In this document: one piece after another, positions 39,888-52,951 of the stretch
How the letters are laid out: the number at the start of each line of letters is the position of its first letter
Numbering within the stretch: position 1 is the stretch's first letter
Source of the DNA: Coprinopsis marcescibilis
Lineage: Eukaryota > Basidiomycota > Agaricomycetes > Agaricales > Psathyrellaceae
Length of the DNA: 64,000 nucleotides
Reading direction: 5' to 3'
NCBI GenBank assembly: GCA_004369085.1
Contig: ML210225.1
Location: forward strand, 1 to 64,000
Notes under the pieces: generated by a model
The model's input: the letters and a program-made list of their open reading frames with translations, nothing else
The model's database searches: none
Told to the model about the DNA's origin: nothing
Made by a program: the position numbers and the translations under genes

Positions 39888-40808
39888 ATGTCTTCGACCA
39901 CTCTCTCCGTTACTCTCGCTCACGCGATCGCCTTCTTGACCGGTCCTCTGCTCTCTTCCTACGACCGCGCCACCATCTCCAAGCTGCACAACGTGTTAGA
40001 GGCCAACCTCACTGCACTCTACGCCCCAACCTGGTCGTCGAAGGAGCCCCTCCGTGGATCGGCCCGCCGAATCCTTACCCTTTCGCCTGCCTGCCTTCCC
40101 CCACGTTCCATTTACTCTGCCTGCGTTGCAGCTGGTGTTCAGTGGTTCGGCTGGATCAACTCACTCGGGGGTAAGGAGTTCGATTTCTACGTGGACCCTG
40201 GTTGCGTTTCTATCCGCTACGCCGCAAGGCCTGGAGTACCAGCCCAGATGATCACGATTTGGGCTGGTGAGGTCGTCGCACCTGCTCTCCCCACCCCCCG
40301 GACCGGCTTAGCCAGCTTCACAGACGCCCAGAACACTGCCATCAAGACTGGCATCTTCGACAAGACCCTTGCCCAGCAGCTGCTCGAGGAGGACGACGAG
40401 GAGGACAAGTTGTTCAATATGATTGCCGACGAGATCAGCACCCCGGCCTGGGCCACCCCTGTATACTCGGCCCCAAATCGCTCCTCGTCCCCCCTTTCGA
40501 GTATCTCAAGCTCTTCGCGCTGCAGCTCCCGATCATCAAACTCCAGCTCTTCCAGCTTCTCAGTTGACGCAGCCTCCACTACTTCCTCAAGCAGCTCCAC
40601 TTCCTACCGGTCTGCTGACCAGAAGCAGCGCCGCGAGAAGCCCAAGACCTCGCGTGTCTTTGTCGACAACTCCAAGACGGAAGTGACTCCCTACGACGGT
40701 GGCAAGACCACTGTCCTCACTGGCGGCGTCATGCTTGGCGGTGGCCCCAAGGCCCAGAAGCCCAAGTCGTCCGGGCCCAGCTCAGGCTCCTGGCGCTCTC
40801 GAGCATAA
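39888..40808 (+). CDS. BTG/Tob (APRO) domain protein
   Basis: Predicted anti-proliferative-family protein; in animals these bind the CCR4-NOT deadenylase subunit Caf1 and regulate mRNA turnover. It has a single exon of 306 residues. The N-terminal 130 residues follow the family layout: a helical start (VTLAHAIAFLTGPLLSSYDR), then TWSSKEPLRGSARRILTLSP, matching the HWYPExPxKGSAxR block, then FDFYVDPGCVSIRYAA, matching the LTLWVDPxEVSYRIGE block. The remainder is Ser-rich low complexity with an acidic patch (LLEEDDEEDK) and a basic Gly-rich end. Codons are strongly C-ending, unlike most neighbours, which suggests high expression. The start context (CAACAATG) is good. The identification rests on two motif blocks and their spacing. 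Confidence 0.78.
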   Translation: MSSTTLSVTLAHAIAFLTGPLLSSYDRATISKLHNVLEANLTALYAPTWSSKEPLRGSARRILTLSPACLPPRSIYSACVAAGVQWFGWINSLGGKEFDFYVDPGCVSIRYAARPGVPAQMITIWAGEVVAPALPTPRTGLASFTDAQNTAIKTGIFDKTLAQQLLEEDDEEDKLFNMIADEISTPAWATPVYSAPNRSSSPLSSISSSSRCSSRSSNSSSSSFSVDAASTTSSSSSTSYRSADQKQRREKPKTSRVFVDNSKTEVTPYDGGKTTVLTGGVMLGGGPKAQKPKSSGPSSGSWRSRA

Positions 40809-43053
40809 AGGAGTAACGCATAGCGTCTCTTGGATACGGTTGCGTTGCACGCGACCCTGTCCCCCCCTGTTTCGTTCAGCAAGCACCCAACTACCATCTT
40901 TTTCTCGCATTCATCACCTCGCTCTGGTCACGACGTGCATTTATTCCAGCAACCATTCTTCACGCCCTTTTACGAAACATCAGCAAGCAAGTTCTTCAGC
41001 AACCCGCGGCTCTCTTCAAGCATCTACGGACTTCACTATTGTGTGCATACCTTATTCATTTCTATTTAGTTCGCCATCTTTGCAGCATTCAGCCCTGTCA
41101 AACATCATCTTCCTCTCCCATACATCCTAGCATCTGTATCAGCAAAACAACATTCTTTGCCCGTCATACCAGCGGTTGGCGTTCACTTCCTGCCTTTTTC
41201 TCCTTTTACGCCATCGCAACGACCTTTTACGGGATATATTAGGCTTTTTTAATATTGGTTTTTGGCTTCTTCGACTCGCTGTAGTCTCCTGTAATATCTG
41301 TGTTCTATAGCAAGCAAGTGGGATATCCACGCCTTTACATTACATGTGCTCTTCATCTTCAGCACCTAATAAAAACATATTCGATTTCCTCATTGAACTC
41401 TGTAAATTTAGTGCCTCAATCAACCTCCAATCGGGACCAATGCGACGAACATTTTTTGGGTCTGTTCCTGAAATGCCTGAAGCCGGCGCATACTAGGCTT
41501 GGATTAACTTGGGCCGGTATTAAAATTTGCCCTTAATTGCCCCAATACCGATGAACTGTGATTTCTTCTTGGGCCCCCGGTCCCTACATGAAGCTACTTG
41601 ACAACGACAAGGCGGCATACGATGCCCATTTAAATGACGTCGTTCCAGGTCGTTCCACTGGCCGGGTGATCCAGCTCCATCCCGCACCGCCCTCGGTGCG
41701 AAGGGGAGCGGGAGCGGGCTCAAGTTTGTCAGGAACTGTCAGTAGTGAATGTGATTTGCTCATGTTGCTGCGACCACAGCATTCCGCGGTTGCGACATTT
41801 CAGGCCTCTACAGCTACTGCGTAGATTATCTCTTAACCGTGGCAACTTACGTGTAACTGGAAGTATGTACCGTTTCCTGGGTGCAGGTGGTAGAATGAAG
41901 TGGAATGTCGGGTCGGCACGCAGCCACGCGGTTCTGTTAAATTTTTGAGGCCTTGGGTGACAAAAATCCCTGCGGATGGGCCATACCAATCGCGGGAAGC
42001 GGCTGCATCGCATTTGAGGCTCGGGGATCGGGGATATCATGCTCTGCATTCTCCCCAAGTTGAGTCGTCGCCTCTGGAATTGCTCTATCCCGTTCTCTGC
42101 GGGTTGAGCTGCGCCCGCGGTCAATAGATCGGTTATGCAGTATCATCCAGCTATGCTGCTACCTGCTTCTACATGGTTTTCCCTGCGTTCCAAGTGTCGG
42201 GAAGTCACTTCTCTTTCCAGCGATAACTGACGGCCCTGACCGGGCCTAAGTTCATTAGTCAACCAAAAACGGAAGGTGATGCTCCAAAATGAAAGTGGAG
42301 ACGACGGGACTTGAGTAGAGCCTGCTGCTGGACCGACCAGGATAGCCACAGTTCATGTTAGTGAGTAACATCCCAATGTCATTTAAAGCGTCGCGTTCAG
42401 GACTTCACTTGCATTACAGAGGGATGGATCCAAGGGAGGCTGGTACCATCATCCGTGAGTATATATGGCTCGCAAAGATTATAGTACCTTTATACCCCAT
42501 ACCATGATATCACAGAATGAGCAAACCATACATCGCCTGTGTCATCAGGGCTAAAGAGAACTCCAGGGGATACATTGCGTTCATCGACATCATTGGGTTC
42601 TAAAGCTCCAACCTAGCTCGGATTCTTCGACAAACGTCGTGCGCTGGGGGCAAACGCGGCGCCTCGATAATGTGCAATACGAGAAGCCTCCTTTGCGAAC
42701 GGATCAGAAAGAGCTGAAATGTCTAACCTAGAGCTACTCAGCTGGGGGTCGTAGGAGCGATCGATCCTCACAGTTCGGGGTTTGGCGCAACAACGTCATG
42801 CGACGAGTTTCCTCCTGTGTCAGCATGTGACGGCCTTTCGCGGTGGAGCTAATTCGAACGGTAAGCAAGTGAGTTGGCTCCCTTGGCTCGCCGTATAAGA
42901 GGCTGGAGTCTCGTATATGATGCGTTTCATTTACATTCAGAAGCTGAACGCACCGACATTTGGAGAGAGACCCATACAACCATATCATTCTACCACCTCC
43001 TAACACGTACTCGTTAAACGTTCTGTCACTTCGACGCTTCCTCAATCCAATCC
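40809..43053. other. Intergenic, no gene supported
   Basis: The first 500 bp are likely the 3' untranslated region of the BTG/Tob-type gene (CT-rich, then T-rich). A 131-codon open frame at 41729-42124 (-) overlaps open frames on the other strand and shows no family signal. The rest holds nothing I can name. Confidence 0.45.
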
Positions 43054-43400
43054 ATGCCTGTACCGTATCACGGCGACACAACGATGGAGAGCATCCAACA
43101 GAAGAAACAAACATATTCAAGGCAGCTGGCCGCGTACACTAGACAGCAGAGGAATTCAGTTACCCAATCCGCAACAGATCCAACACACCGGGCGGAAAAC
43201 AACAATGGACGGCGGCAGGTTTCAACCAGGACAAACCAACAGCGGAATTCACCACAGAAAAGGGAGGAGCAGGAGCAGAGTGCCGTAAATACCCCCAGAG
43301 GTTAGTCTTCAGCCGATGAGATGTCGAAAACGATCCCACTGATGGTGACATTGTAGGAATTGCAGTGAAAGATTTCGCCAATCAGAACGCAAGAAAGTGA
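43054..43400 (+). CDS. Small hydrophilic unrecognised protein
   Basis: I do not recognise the family. Exons are 43054-43300 and 43357-43400, giving 96 residues. The join CCC-AGA-G|GTTAGT...TTGTAG|GA is in phase and leads to a clean stop (IAVKDFANQNARK). The protein is rich in Gln, Arg, Asn and Thr, with an N-terminal helix-like stretch (MESIQQKKQTYSRQLAAYTR), and is probably mostly disordered. Evidence is the open frame, a good splice pair and non-random composition. Extra 5' exons are possible. Confidence 0.5.
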
Positions 43401-43912
43401 CACGTTGGCGTAGGAGAGTTCAGCGTGATAGGGACCGCGTCATCACAGGGTTATGGCCCTTCAGAAAGGGTAGGAGAAAGGGCTGGTTGTTTCTGAACCG
43501 TGTAGTTTTCGAGCAAATATAATTTCCCAGTAGAAACAGACCAAGATGATTCAATTCCATGGTGTTGTTGGATTGTACCAGTGTTGAGAATGAGGTTCTG
43601 CAGTGAAATCTGCAATTGCACGTGAAGACACTGAAGCACAGTGAATGATTTACAGCGAATAACAGCCGTTTCGTCGACGACTTGGAAGTTGAGTTGACCG
43701 TTGAACACAAGCGTTACGTTCGCCGTCCGGGGCACCCCCGACGATAATCATTATCACGAGATCAGGAAGTTAAATTGATCGGATATCCCAATCGGGTCGA
43801 TAACATTGGCCAAGTTCTGCTCCTGAGTTTGTTACTAACCCCAGTTTCTGTTTCTTTCCTTTCGCTATAACCCACTCACCGACTTCGAGCGCAGCAGCCT
43901 ATCAAGTTACGA
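43401..43912. other. Spacer before biotin synthase
   Basis: No coding signal was seen. The last 100 bp before 43913, with a pyrimidine-rich stretch (TTTCTGTTTCTTTCC), are probably the promoter and leader of BIO2. Confidence 0.4.
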
Positions 43913-45409
43913 ATGTATCGGACACTGGTAGTTCGACAAGGGCGATCGACTCGGGCCCTTGCAACCCATGCGGCTTCTGTTACTCCTGTACCAAACCAAT
44001 CGCGCCATGACTGGAGGAGGGAAGAGATCCAACAGATTTACGATACTCCTTTGATGGACCTCGTATTTCGGGCGGCATCTGTCCACAGGTTGCACCAGGA
44101 CCCTCGCAAAATCCAACTTTGTACTCTTATGAACATCAAAAGTACGCCAGATCCTCAATTCTTTCAGTTGACATCAATTGACGGTTGCTCTAGCTGGCGG
44201 GTGCACCGAGGACTGTATGTATCCATAACACGGCGTGTAACCGTTGCCCTGAACCACTCATCAGGTTCTTATTGTTCTCAGTCCTCGAGGTATTCAACTC
44301 CAACAAAGGCTTCACGTTTGGTCGAAATCGAGCCCGTTCTGGAGGCCGCTCGCAAAGCGAAGGCTAACGGAAGCACCCGATTCTGCATGGGTGCAGCTTG
44401 GAGAGATCTGGCTGGTCGCAAGCGAGGGTTTGAAAGAATTCTTGAGATGGTCCGCCAGGTCCGCGGTATGGACATGGAAGTTTGCACTACCCTTGGCATG
44501 CTTTCTCCTGAGCAAGCACGTCAACTCAAGGAGGCGTAAGTGTAAACGTCTACTTTCATATCAGTCCTGGCGCTCATCTCTTTGGCATTGATTCAAGAGG
44601 TCTGACCGCCTATAATCACAATCTGGATACGTCCCGAGAGTTCTACCCAACGGTTAGTGACCTTTAGGACATTCCCGTAATCGACTAACGAACGCCGACT
44701 AGGTCATTACGACACGTTCATATGACGAAAGATTGGACACCATTAGCGCCGTTCGAAACGCCGGTATTAGCGTCTGCTCTGGCGGAATCCTTGGACTCGG
44801 TGAAACGGACAGTGACAGAGTTGGCCTTATCTACGAGGTATCCAAGTAAGTTGTACCATTTACAAGAAGAAGTGATTGGTGCTAATCCTAGTTAGCATGC
44901 CGGAACATCCGGAGTCCTTCCCTGTTAACGCCCTGGTTCCTATCGAAGGTACACCCCTCGAAAAAAATGATGTGAGTCCAGTAAGAAGTGGATCTCTAGA
45001 TACCAGATGCTAATAATTTATCAGCCAATCTCTCATCACACATTGCTTCGAACGATCGCAACTGCAAGGATAATAATGCCCAAGACTATTATTCGGTTGG
45101 CTGCAGGGCGAAGCACGCTCTCCGAGGCGGAACAGGCTATGTGTTTCATGGCTGGAGCAAACGCGGTGTTCACAGGTGAACAGATGTTGACCACCCCTTG
45201 TAAGTTTCCGATGCCTCAGGGATCGCATCGGTGTTCTCATGTCGGTCCATTCAGGTTCGCCGTGGGATGAAGACAAATCTATGATGTCGCGATGGGGCCT
45301 GGAGGGTATGCAAAGTTTCCAGCAGGGGAGTGTGGCAGAGAAGGAACGAGCGCGGCTTGAGGCGCAGGCCTCATCTCAAAATGGAGAACATGCGACCACC
45401 TCACCGTGA
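43913..45409 (+). CDS. BIO2: Biotin synthase
   Basis: Radical-SAM enzyme that inserts sulfur into dethiobiotin, the last step of biotin synthesis, in mitochondria. The N-terminus ([20 protein letters not shown]) looks like a presequence. The domain follows with [18 protein letters not shown], then [11 protein letters not shown], then the cluster motif [16 protein letters not shown] (CxxxCxxC). Further markers are [42 protein letters not shown] and [13 protein letters not shown]. The cluster motif is assembled from a 21-nt exon (44194-44214) flanked by 52-nt and 50-nt introns, so the first cysteine lies wholly in that exon and the second is split at its 3' border. The C-terminus has an Ala/Glu-rich tail after the core. 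The gene suggests that the fungus can carry out the last step of biotin synthesis. Confidence 0.95.
44194..44214 (+). other. BIO2: 21-nt microexon in BIO2
   Basis: The exon encodes (T)GGCTED plus one base of the next Cys. It is bounded by introns 44142-44193 (GTACGC...CTAG) and 44215-44264 (GTATGT...TCAG). It carries the first ligand of the radical-SAM 4Fe-4S cluster. Confidence 0.85.
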
Positions 45410-46094
45410 TTTTGACTCAAATGACATAGGCAAGAACTTGGCACGCCGCTAAGGGAAAAACTAGTTAACGCGTGTACGTTTAATAGGCCGGTGTCGCACC
45501 AACTGTGTGTACGTCCAGACGCTCAAGATCGAGCTCAGATCTCACAACATTCTAACACGCCAGTGGTGCCGGGCAGGAATACCCAGGTACTAGGGTCGAG
45601 ATATAACAAAATTCTTGGTTACTTGTGGAATTGGGTTCCAAATAAATTCTGAGGACGGATCCGAATCGCTCTCACCTCAGAAATTATAGGCCCGCTTGGT
45701 GCTAAGTTGTCAATCAACTCCCTAACTGGGGCTCACAACTCTCGCGAGTACCTTCCGGAATCGCCTTTCATACATCAAAAATCGGGTGATGGGTTCGACC
45801 TTAGTATTCACTCAGTCATGCAGCATTTCCAGCTCGTTGAGGCGCCCCTGAATATGGCCAATGACGGTCATTGTCAGTTTGAAAGAAACGCGGCACGTCG
45901 AGGCGAACTTGCGATCGACAACGGGGCCTCTCCTTCCTTCTACGCCTTATTGGTTCCTTTGTTGCAGTCTCTGCCTCCAGCATTTCACTCATAAAGGCGC
46001 TCTCGGGTTTCCAGTTTGATCTTATGTTTTCTGCAGATCGCTGCCCCACATTTCATGACCGCTTCCTCTAGTCTTGGAATCTGCAGTGCGTCTC
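45410..46094. other. Spacer between BIO2 and the REX4-like gene
   Basis: No gene was supported. An open frame at 45707-45994 (+) is not continuous with the REX4-like gene and shows no family signal. The region may contain a 5' non-coding exon of that gene, since a possible acceptor (CTTCCTCTAG) lies at 46070. Confidence 0.4.
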
Positions 46095-47272
46095 ATGTTC
46101 GAAAGCGACAGCAATGAGCAGCGCCAGGACTTCTCTCGCGATCCTACATTTGGGGGACAACAAATTCATCGTCCGCAGCTCAATTATAGCTACGATACTG
46201 CGCCAGACTATTCATCGGATCCATCGACAAGCGCGGGGTGGAATTTTGTCGCGGGGTTGCCCCCTGTTTATTCTCCCGCTACGCGATCGTAAGTGTCTCA
46301 TTCTACAAAGTGAGAGTTAACCGTTTATGTCCCATTTAGGTTTATAGCTGTTAGCATGGTCATAGTCGACGTGGGTATGGTTCCCCATCCTTACGGTTAC
46401 AAACCTATACCAATGGTCGCGCAAGTACACGTCTCCCCCTGCTCCCCCGACGCTTGCTGACCATAGAAGAGTGAATCTTACAGACGGGTGACCTTGACAG
46501 ATCAACACAACACCGTGATCCTCGATACATACGTACAACCAACGTAATTCGCGCTCCCGTTCTATCCTTTCTTCTGCCCTTGAACCTTAACTTTCTTTCG
46601 TATTATCCATTCCGCTCCCGTGGCGCGCTCGAAGCTAACTCTTTTGTCTCTTGCGTAGACACCGCATCACAAGCTACCGGACGGAAATTACGGGATTGAA
46701 CTACACCCATCTACAAAATGGTGAGCAGTGGAAGTTGGATGTTGTCAACTGGCAGTTTTGGTGATCATGTGTAGCCCCGACGTTTGAAATCGTGCAAAGA
46801 ATGACGGCAAAGATCATTCTCAACAACGTCATTGTCGGACACCGTCTTTGGGACTTTCTTTCGGTGAGGCAACATTTCTTTCGATGCACTGGCGTTCCTC
46901 CGAGACTCATCGCCGTTCCATCTCCAGGTTATGGGGCTATCACATCCGGCAATCGACACACGCGACCTTGCACTCTTCCGGCCACTCCGCAAACGTTTGA
47001 AGAGTCGGTGCGTCATTGACGTCAAGATTCTGGTACGGTTCTTTGTTGGGAGGGAAATAGGCATGGGTTACGAAGACTCAGTGAGCGCCTTTGAACTTCT
47101 CTGCGGAAACCACACGTTATTCATCACAATCCCGTCGTTTAAATAGCTAGAGACCGCGGCGGCATGTATGGACCTGTTTCGCGTCTGCCACCAGCTTTTC
47201 GAAAGCGTCATCCATTCGGGGAGTTGGCCCTGCGATTTACCACCCAACTCGTTTTCAAGACACTATCTATGA
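46095..47272 (+). CDS. REX4-like DEDDh exonuclease-fold protein, catalytic residues lost
   Basis: Domain of the REX4/ISG20 RNA exonuclease type. My exons are 46095-46288, 46340-46424, 46467-46543, 46659-46720, 46775-46863, 46928-47080 and 47147-47272, giving 261 residues; every join is in phase. Family landmarks survive in order: FIAVSMVIVDVG (Exo I), SYRRVTLTDQHNTVILDTYV, HRITSYRTEITGLNYTHL, IVGHRLWDFLSVMGLSHP (Exo II) and GYEDSLETAAACMDLFR (Exo III). At the sites expected to hold DxE, D, H and D the sequence has SxV, F, E and T, so the protein is probably catalytically dead or has another role. The N-terminal 65 residues are disordered. The start is uncertain: 46095 is the first ATG in the open exon, and a further 5' exon is possible. 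A young pseudogene is less likely because seven exons keep frame and splice sites. Confidence 0.7.
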
Positions 47273-47569
47273 TATTTACCAGTTTACGTCGCCGAGCCAA
47301 CTTTAATTCCATTCCGTCCTGCCATTGCTTTGAAAATTGGTCGCTTTCGCTCGTTCACTTTATCGTTATTGCTAAGATATTTAGATTGTTTTAGATTCAA
47401 TGTGCTATGGGTTCATTTTACATGGGTATAATCGTTATTTATGTATGCGACACTAATACAACACTTACAGGAGACAGCAGATCAGGTAGAAAGCAGTGCA
47501 GACATACAACAAGACATGACATGCAGAAGAGATGAAGGTGAATGGGAAGACTTGCGGTGGTGTAAGGAA

Positions 47570-50314
<2,745 letters not shown>

Positions 50315-50473
50315 GGTCGTTGTGGGAGGACGGGTGTGATTGGTGGTGGCAAGAACAGCGAGCGTGCCAGATCGCAGGGGGGCAATTTGGTTCTTTAGGG
50401 CAGGTTTCGTCGCGACGCGTTGAAAGTAGGGCGGGGGGCGAACGAGGATAACGGGTGTGTCATACTAAACAAG

Positions 50474-50545
50474 TCCTTCTTAGCTCAGTTGGTAGAGCGC
50501 GTCACTAGTAATGACGAGGTCAGTCGTTCGAGTCGGCTAGAAGGA
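50474..50545 (+). tRNA. tRNA-Thr (AGT anticodon)
   Basis: Full cloverleaf without an intron: acceptor TCCTTCT pairs with AGAAGGA, D stem GCTC/GAGC, anticodon stem CGTCA/TGACG with loop CTAGTAA (anticodon AGT), T stem AGTCG/CGGCT with loop TTCGAGT. A TTTT run for Pol III termination follows within about 12 bp. It lies between the divergent MCM5 and CSN6 genes. Confidence 0.93.
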
Positions 50546-50669
50546 ATTCATTTTGTTTTGGGCATTTCCACGCCAAGCGATCAATTCTCCCCTAATATTG
50601 GCGTCCACGACGAGACGCGTTTGCACTGCTTCTGAATCTTCCAACAGCACATTTTTATAGTTTGCAACG

Positions 50670-52116
50670 ATGAGCGCAATGGAAACCGACGAGCCCTCTG
50701 TTGTTTTGTCCTCCACGACGAGCTCAGGCTTGTCTGTGTCCCTGTGAGTCGACTATTCAAGTCATGGAGCATGCTCGTTCAACAATCAAGACCTTAGACA
50801 CCCTCTCCCAATACTCAACATCTCCGAGCACTTGACCCGACTGAAGCTCCAGCACAACGATACCAGTCCATTCGGTTCGTTCCCCAGAACCCCACAGGTG
50901 GCACAACCTGCGGATTGACTTACCGTTTCGCAGTGCTCGGCGCCCTCCTAGGCACGCAGAACGGCCGCGAGGTCGAGATCGTGAACACCTTTGAGCTAGC
51001 CACAGAGGGCGACAACAATACGGTCGACCACGGCTTCCTAGTCTCACGACGAGATCAATGTAAGCACCACCACTCCCTCTGCACATCGATCGATGTCGTT
51101 GATTCGACCCGCGAATCAGATAAACAGGTATTCCCCTCCCTCGAGTTCATCGGGTGGTACACCGTCGCTCCAAAGCCCACAGCGCGGCACATCACATTGC
51201 ACGAACAGGTTCGTCCACTTGACGATTCTGCGAGACTGGGAGGTTAAGCTCTTGCTACTAGTTCACGGGATACTGCTCGACGCCACTCCTCCTCCTCCTC
51301 CAACCGACCCTGGCACTAGTAGCAAGCAGCGGGGTAAACGCCCAAACACTCCCATTCAAAGCGTACGAGCCCACCGTCGAGATCAAAGAGCGTACCTCCC
51401 GCTCAGTGTTCGTCGAGGTGCCTTACAATGTCGAAACTGGAGAAGCCGAACGTATTGCTGTTGATTGGACCGCAAGAGGCGGTGGAAGCGGGACTAGCCG
51501 TGCGTGTCCCTTCTTCTTTCCTCTTCTTTCCTCTCCTCTCCTCTCCTCCTCCTTCTTGAACCCGTACGACAACTCTGAAATGCTAATCCTCTTACAGTGG
51601 AATCGCATCTATCCACCCAGCGATCAGCAGTAAAGATGCTCCACGAGCGTATCCTTCTCCTCGTCAAATACGTGACGGACGTGATAGCGGGAACAGCAAA
51701 GAAAGACCAAGATACCCTCCGATCTCTCGCCGCTCTCGTCGCTTCCCTTCCCGCATCAGAGAACAAATCGTTTAGAGAGGAATTCGACACCGTACGTTCC
51801 CATCCATCCATCCTTCCTCTATACCTAACTCTAACTCGAACTCTAACCGTGTGTAGGAATACGAAGACGTCCAGCTCACGGCCTTCCTCTCCAGTCTGAC
51901 AAAATCAACCAACATCCTCAACGACGTAAGTGGGCCAGTCGTAGTTTTTTGTATTTGAGAGAACTGAAGCGCGTGTGGTGTTAGCTTGTGGACAAGCACC
52001 TCGTGCTTACCGCCAACCGCGAAGAACGGGGCGGCGGAGGTGGAGGAGGTGCGATGCGACGGAGGATGGGCAGGTCAGGTGCGATCCCAGACTGGGGAGA
52101 CCGTCTCCGTGACTAG
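50670..52116 (+). CDS. COP9 signalosome subunit 6
   Basis: MPN-domain subunit of the COP9 signalosome, which removes Nedd8 from cullins. The order of motifs fits CSN6: VSLHPLPILNISEHLTRLKL, then LGALLGTQNGREVEIVNTFE, KQVFPSLEFIGWYTV, VEVPYNVETGEAERIAVDWT, HLSTQRSAVKMLHERILLLV and LTAFLSSLTKSTNILNDLVD. The metal-binding JAMM residues are not present (HITLHEQ in place of the HxH motif), as expected for the non-catalytic subunit. The first intron splits L-HPL (CT|GTGAGT...TTAG|A). The C-terminus has a Gly run followed by Arg-rich residues (AMRRRMGRSG). The Rpn8 alternative is less likely because of the TEEAERI-type and KMLHxR motifs. Confidence 0.88.
51508..51557. repeat. CT-rich simple repeat in a CSN6 intron
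   Basis: Run of TTCTTTCC and CTCCT units inside the 98-nt intron 51500-51597. It likely acts as an extended polypyrimidine tract. Confidence 0.7.
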
Positions 52117-52951
52117 TAGGAAACAGACCAGACTCGGGGCCAAGCTTGTGCTTTGCGAGTTTGTAAAGAGTCCAACACCGCAACCGCTCGATCCCGGCCG
52201 ATTGTCCGTCCTTTCCTTTTCCTTATCACTCCCTCTACGGGTTGTCACTTTGCAGTCACCACTCACTCTTTGCCCTCCGCACAAACAACATCTTGTACAA
52301 TAACCTCGCATACCGTTTGCCACCTTGCTACCACTCACTGTCTCTTGGAATGGACTGGTCTACCCAGTATAGCATAAATAAATGCTGGTAGGTACCGACA
52401 CCACACAAGAATGTATGACAACATGGCAGTATGCCGCAGAGTGAGTGAGTACGACAACCAAGCTTCAAAGTAGCATTATTCCGAGCACGGTTCGTATCAC
52501 ATGAATCGAATGATGCCAAAGGCGAAAAGGTATTACAAGAAAAGACGGAGGGGTAGTGATAGGGTACAGACAACTTTAAATAAGAAACAACGCCGATATA
52601 GATAATGGACTACAAACACGAGAGATTATAATGTACAGCTTTGCGTTACAGATACTACAGCACAATGCGAGGGAATATGGATAGATGAATGGACAAGGGG
52701 AAAAAAGCACACTGTCGCTACATTGTTGCAGCGTGCATACGGAGAGAGAGAGAGAGAGAGAAAGAGCAAAAAACGATGGTGGGTGTAGATGAAGGATAGA
52801 AATAACTATATGCATCAACTGAAGCATCCAGAATCTAGATGCAAAATCGCAAGAAAATCAAGCAGCAGCCACGAACAAAAAAGAAAAAAAAAAGGTCGTA
52901 CACTCTGAGAGCACTTCCCAGAATCCCACAGCACACAGCACAAGTCCTACC
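52117..52951. other. Convergent 3' intergenic region
   Basis: This region lies between the ends of CSN6 (+) and the FRAY-type kinase (-). It contains a (GA)n run and AT-rich stretches and no coding signal. Confidence 0.5.
52741..52766. repeat. (GA)n microsatellite
   Basis: About ten GA units followed by AAAGAG, in the convergent spacer downstream of CSN6. Confidence 0.8.

Noticed and set aside
41729..42124. 131-codon open frame on the minus strand
   Set aside because: No recognisable motif, no splice partners, and competing open frames on the opposite strand; not enough support for a gene.
46425..46499. Longer intron in the REX4-like gene ending at CTTACAG (46491)
   Set aside because: It puts the next exon out of frame with VTLTDQHNTVILD; the nearer acceptor CCATAG at 46466 keeps frame and gives the family-like SESYRRVTL.
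50420..50635. 71-codon plus-strand open frame
   Set aside because: It runs through tRNA-Thr(AGT), which explains the conserved sequence.
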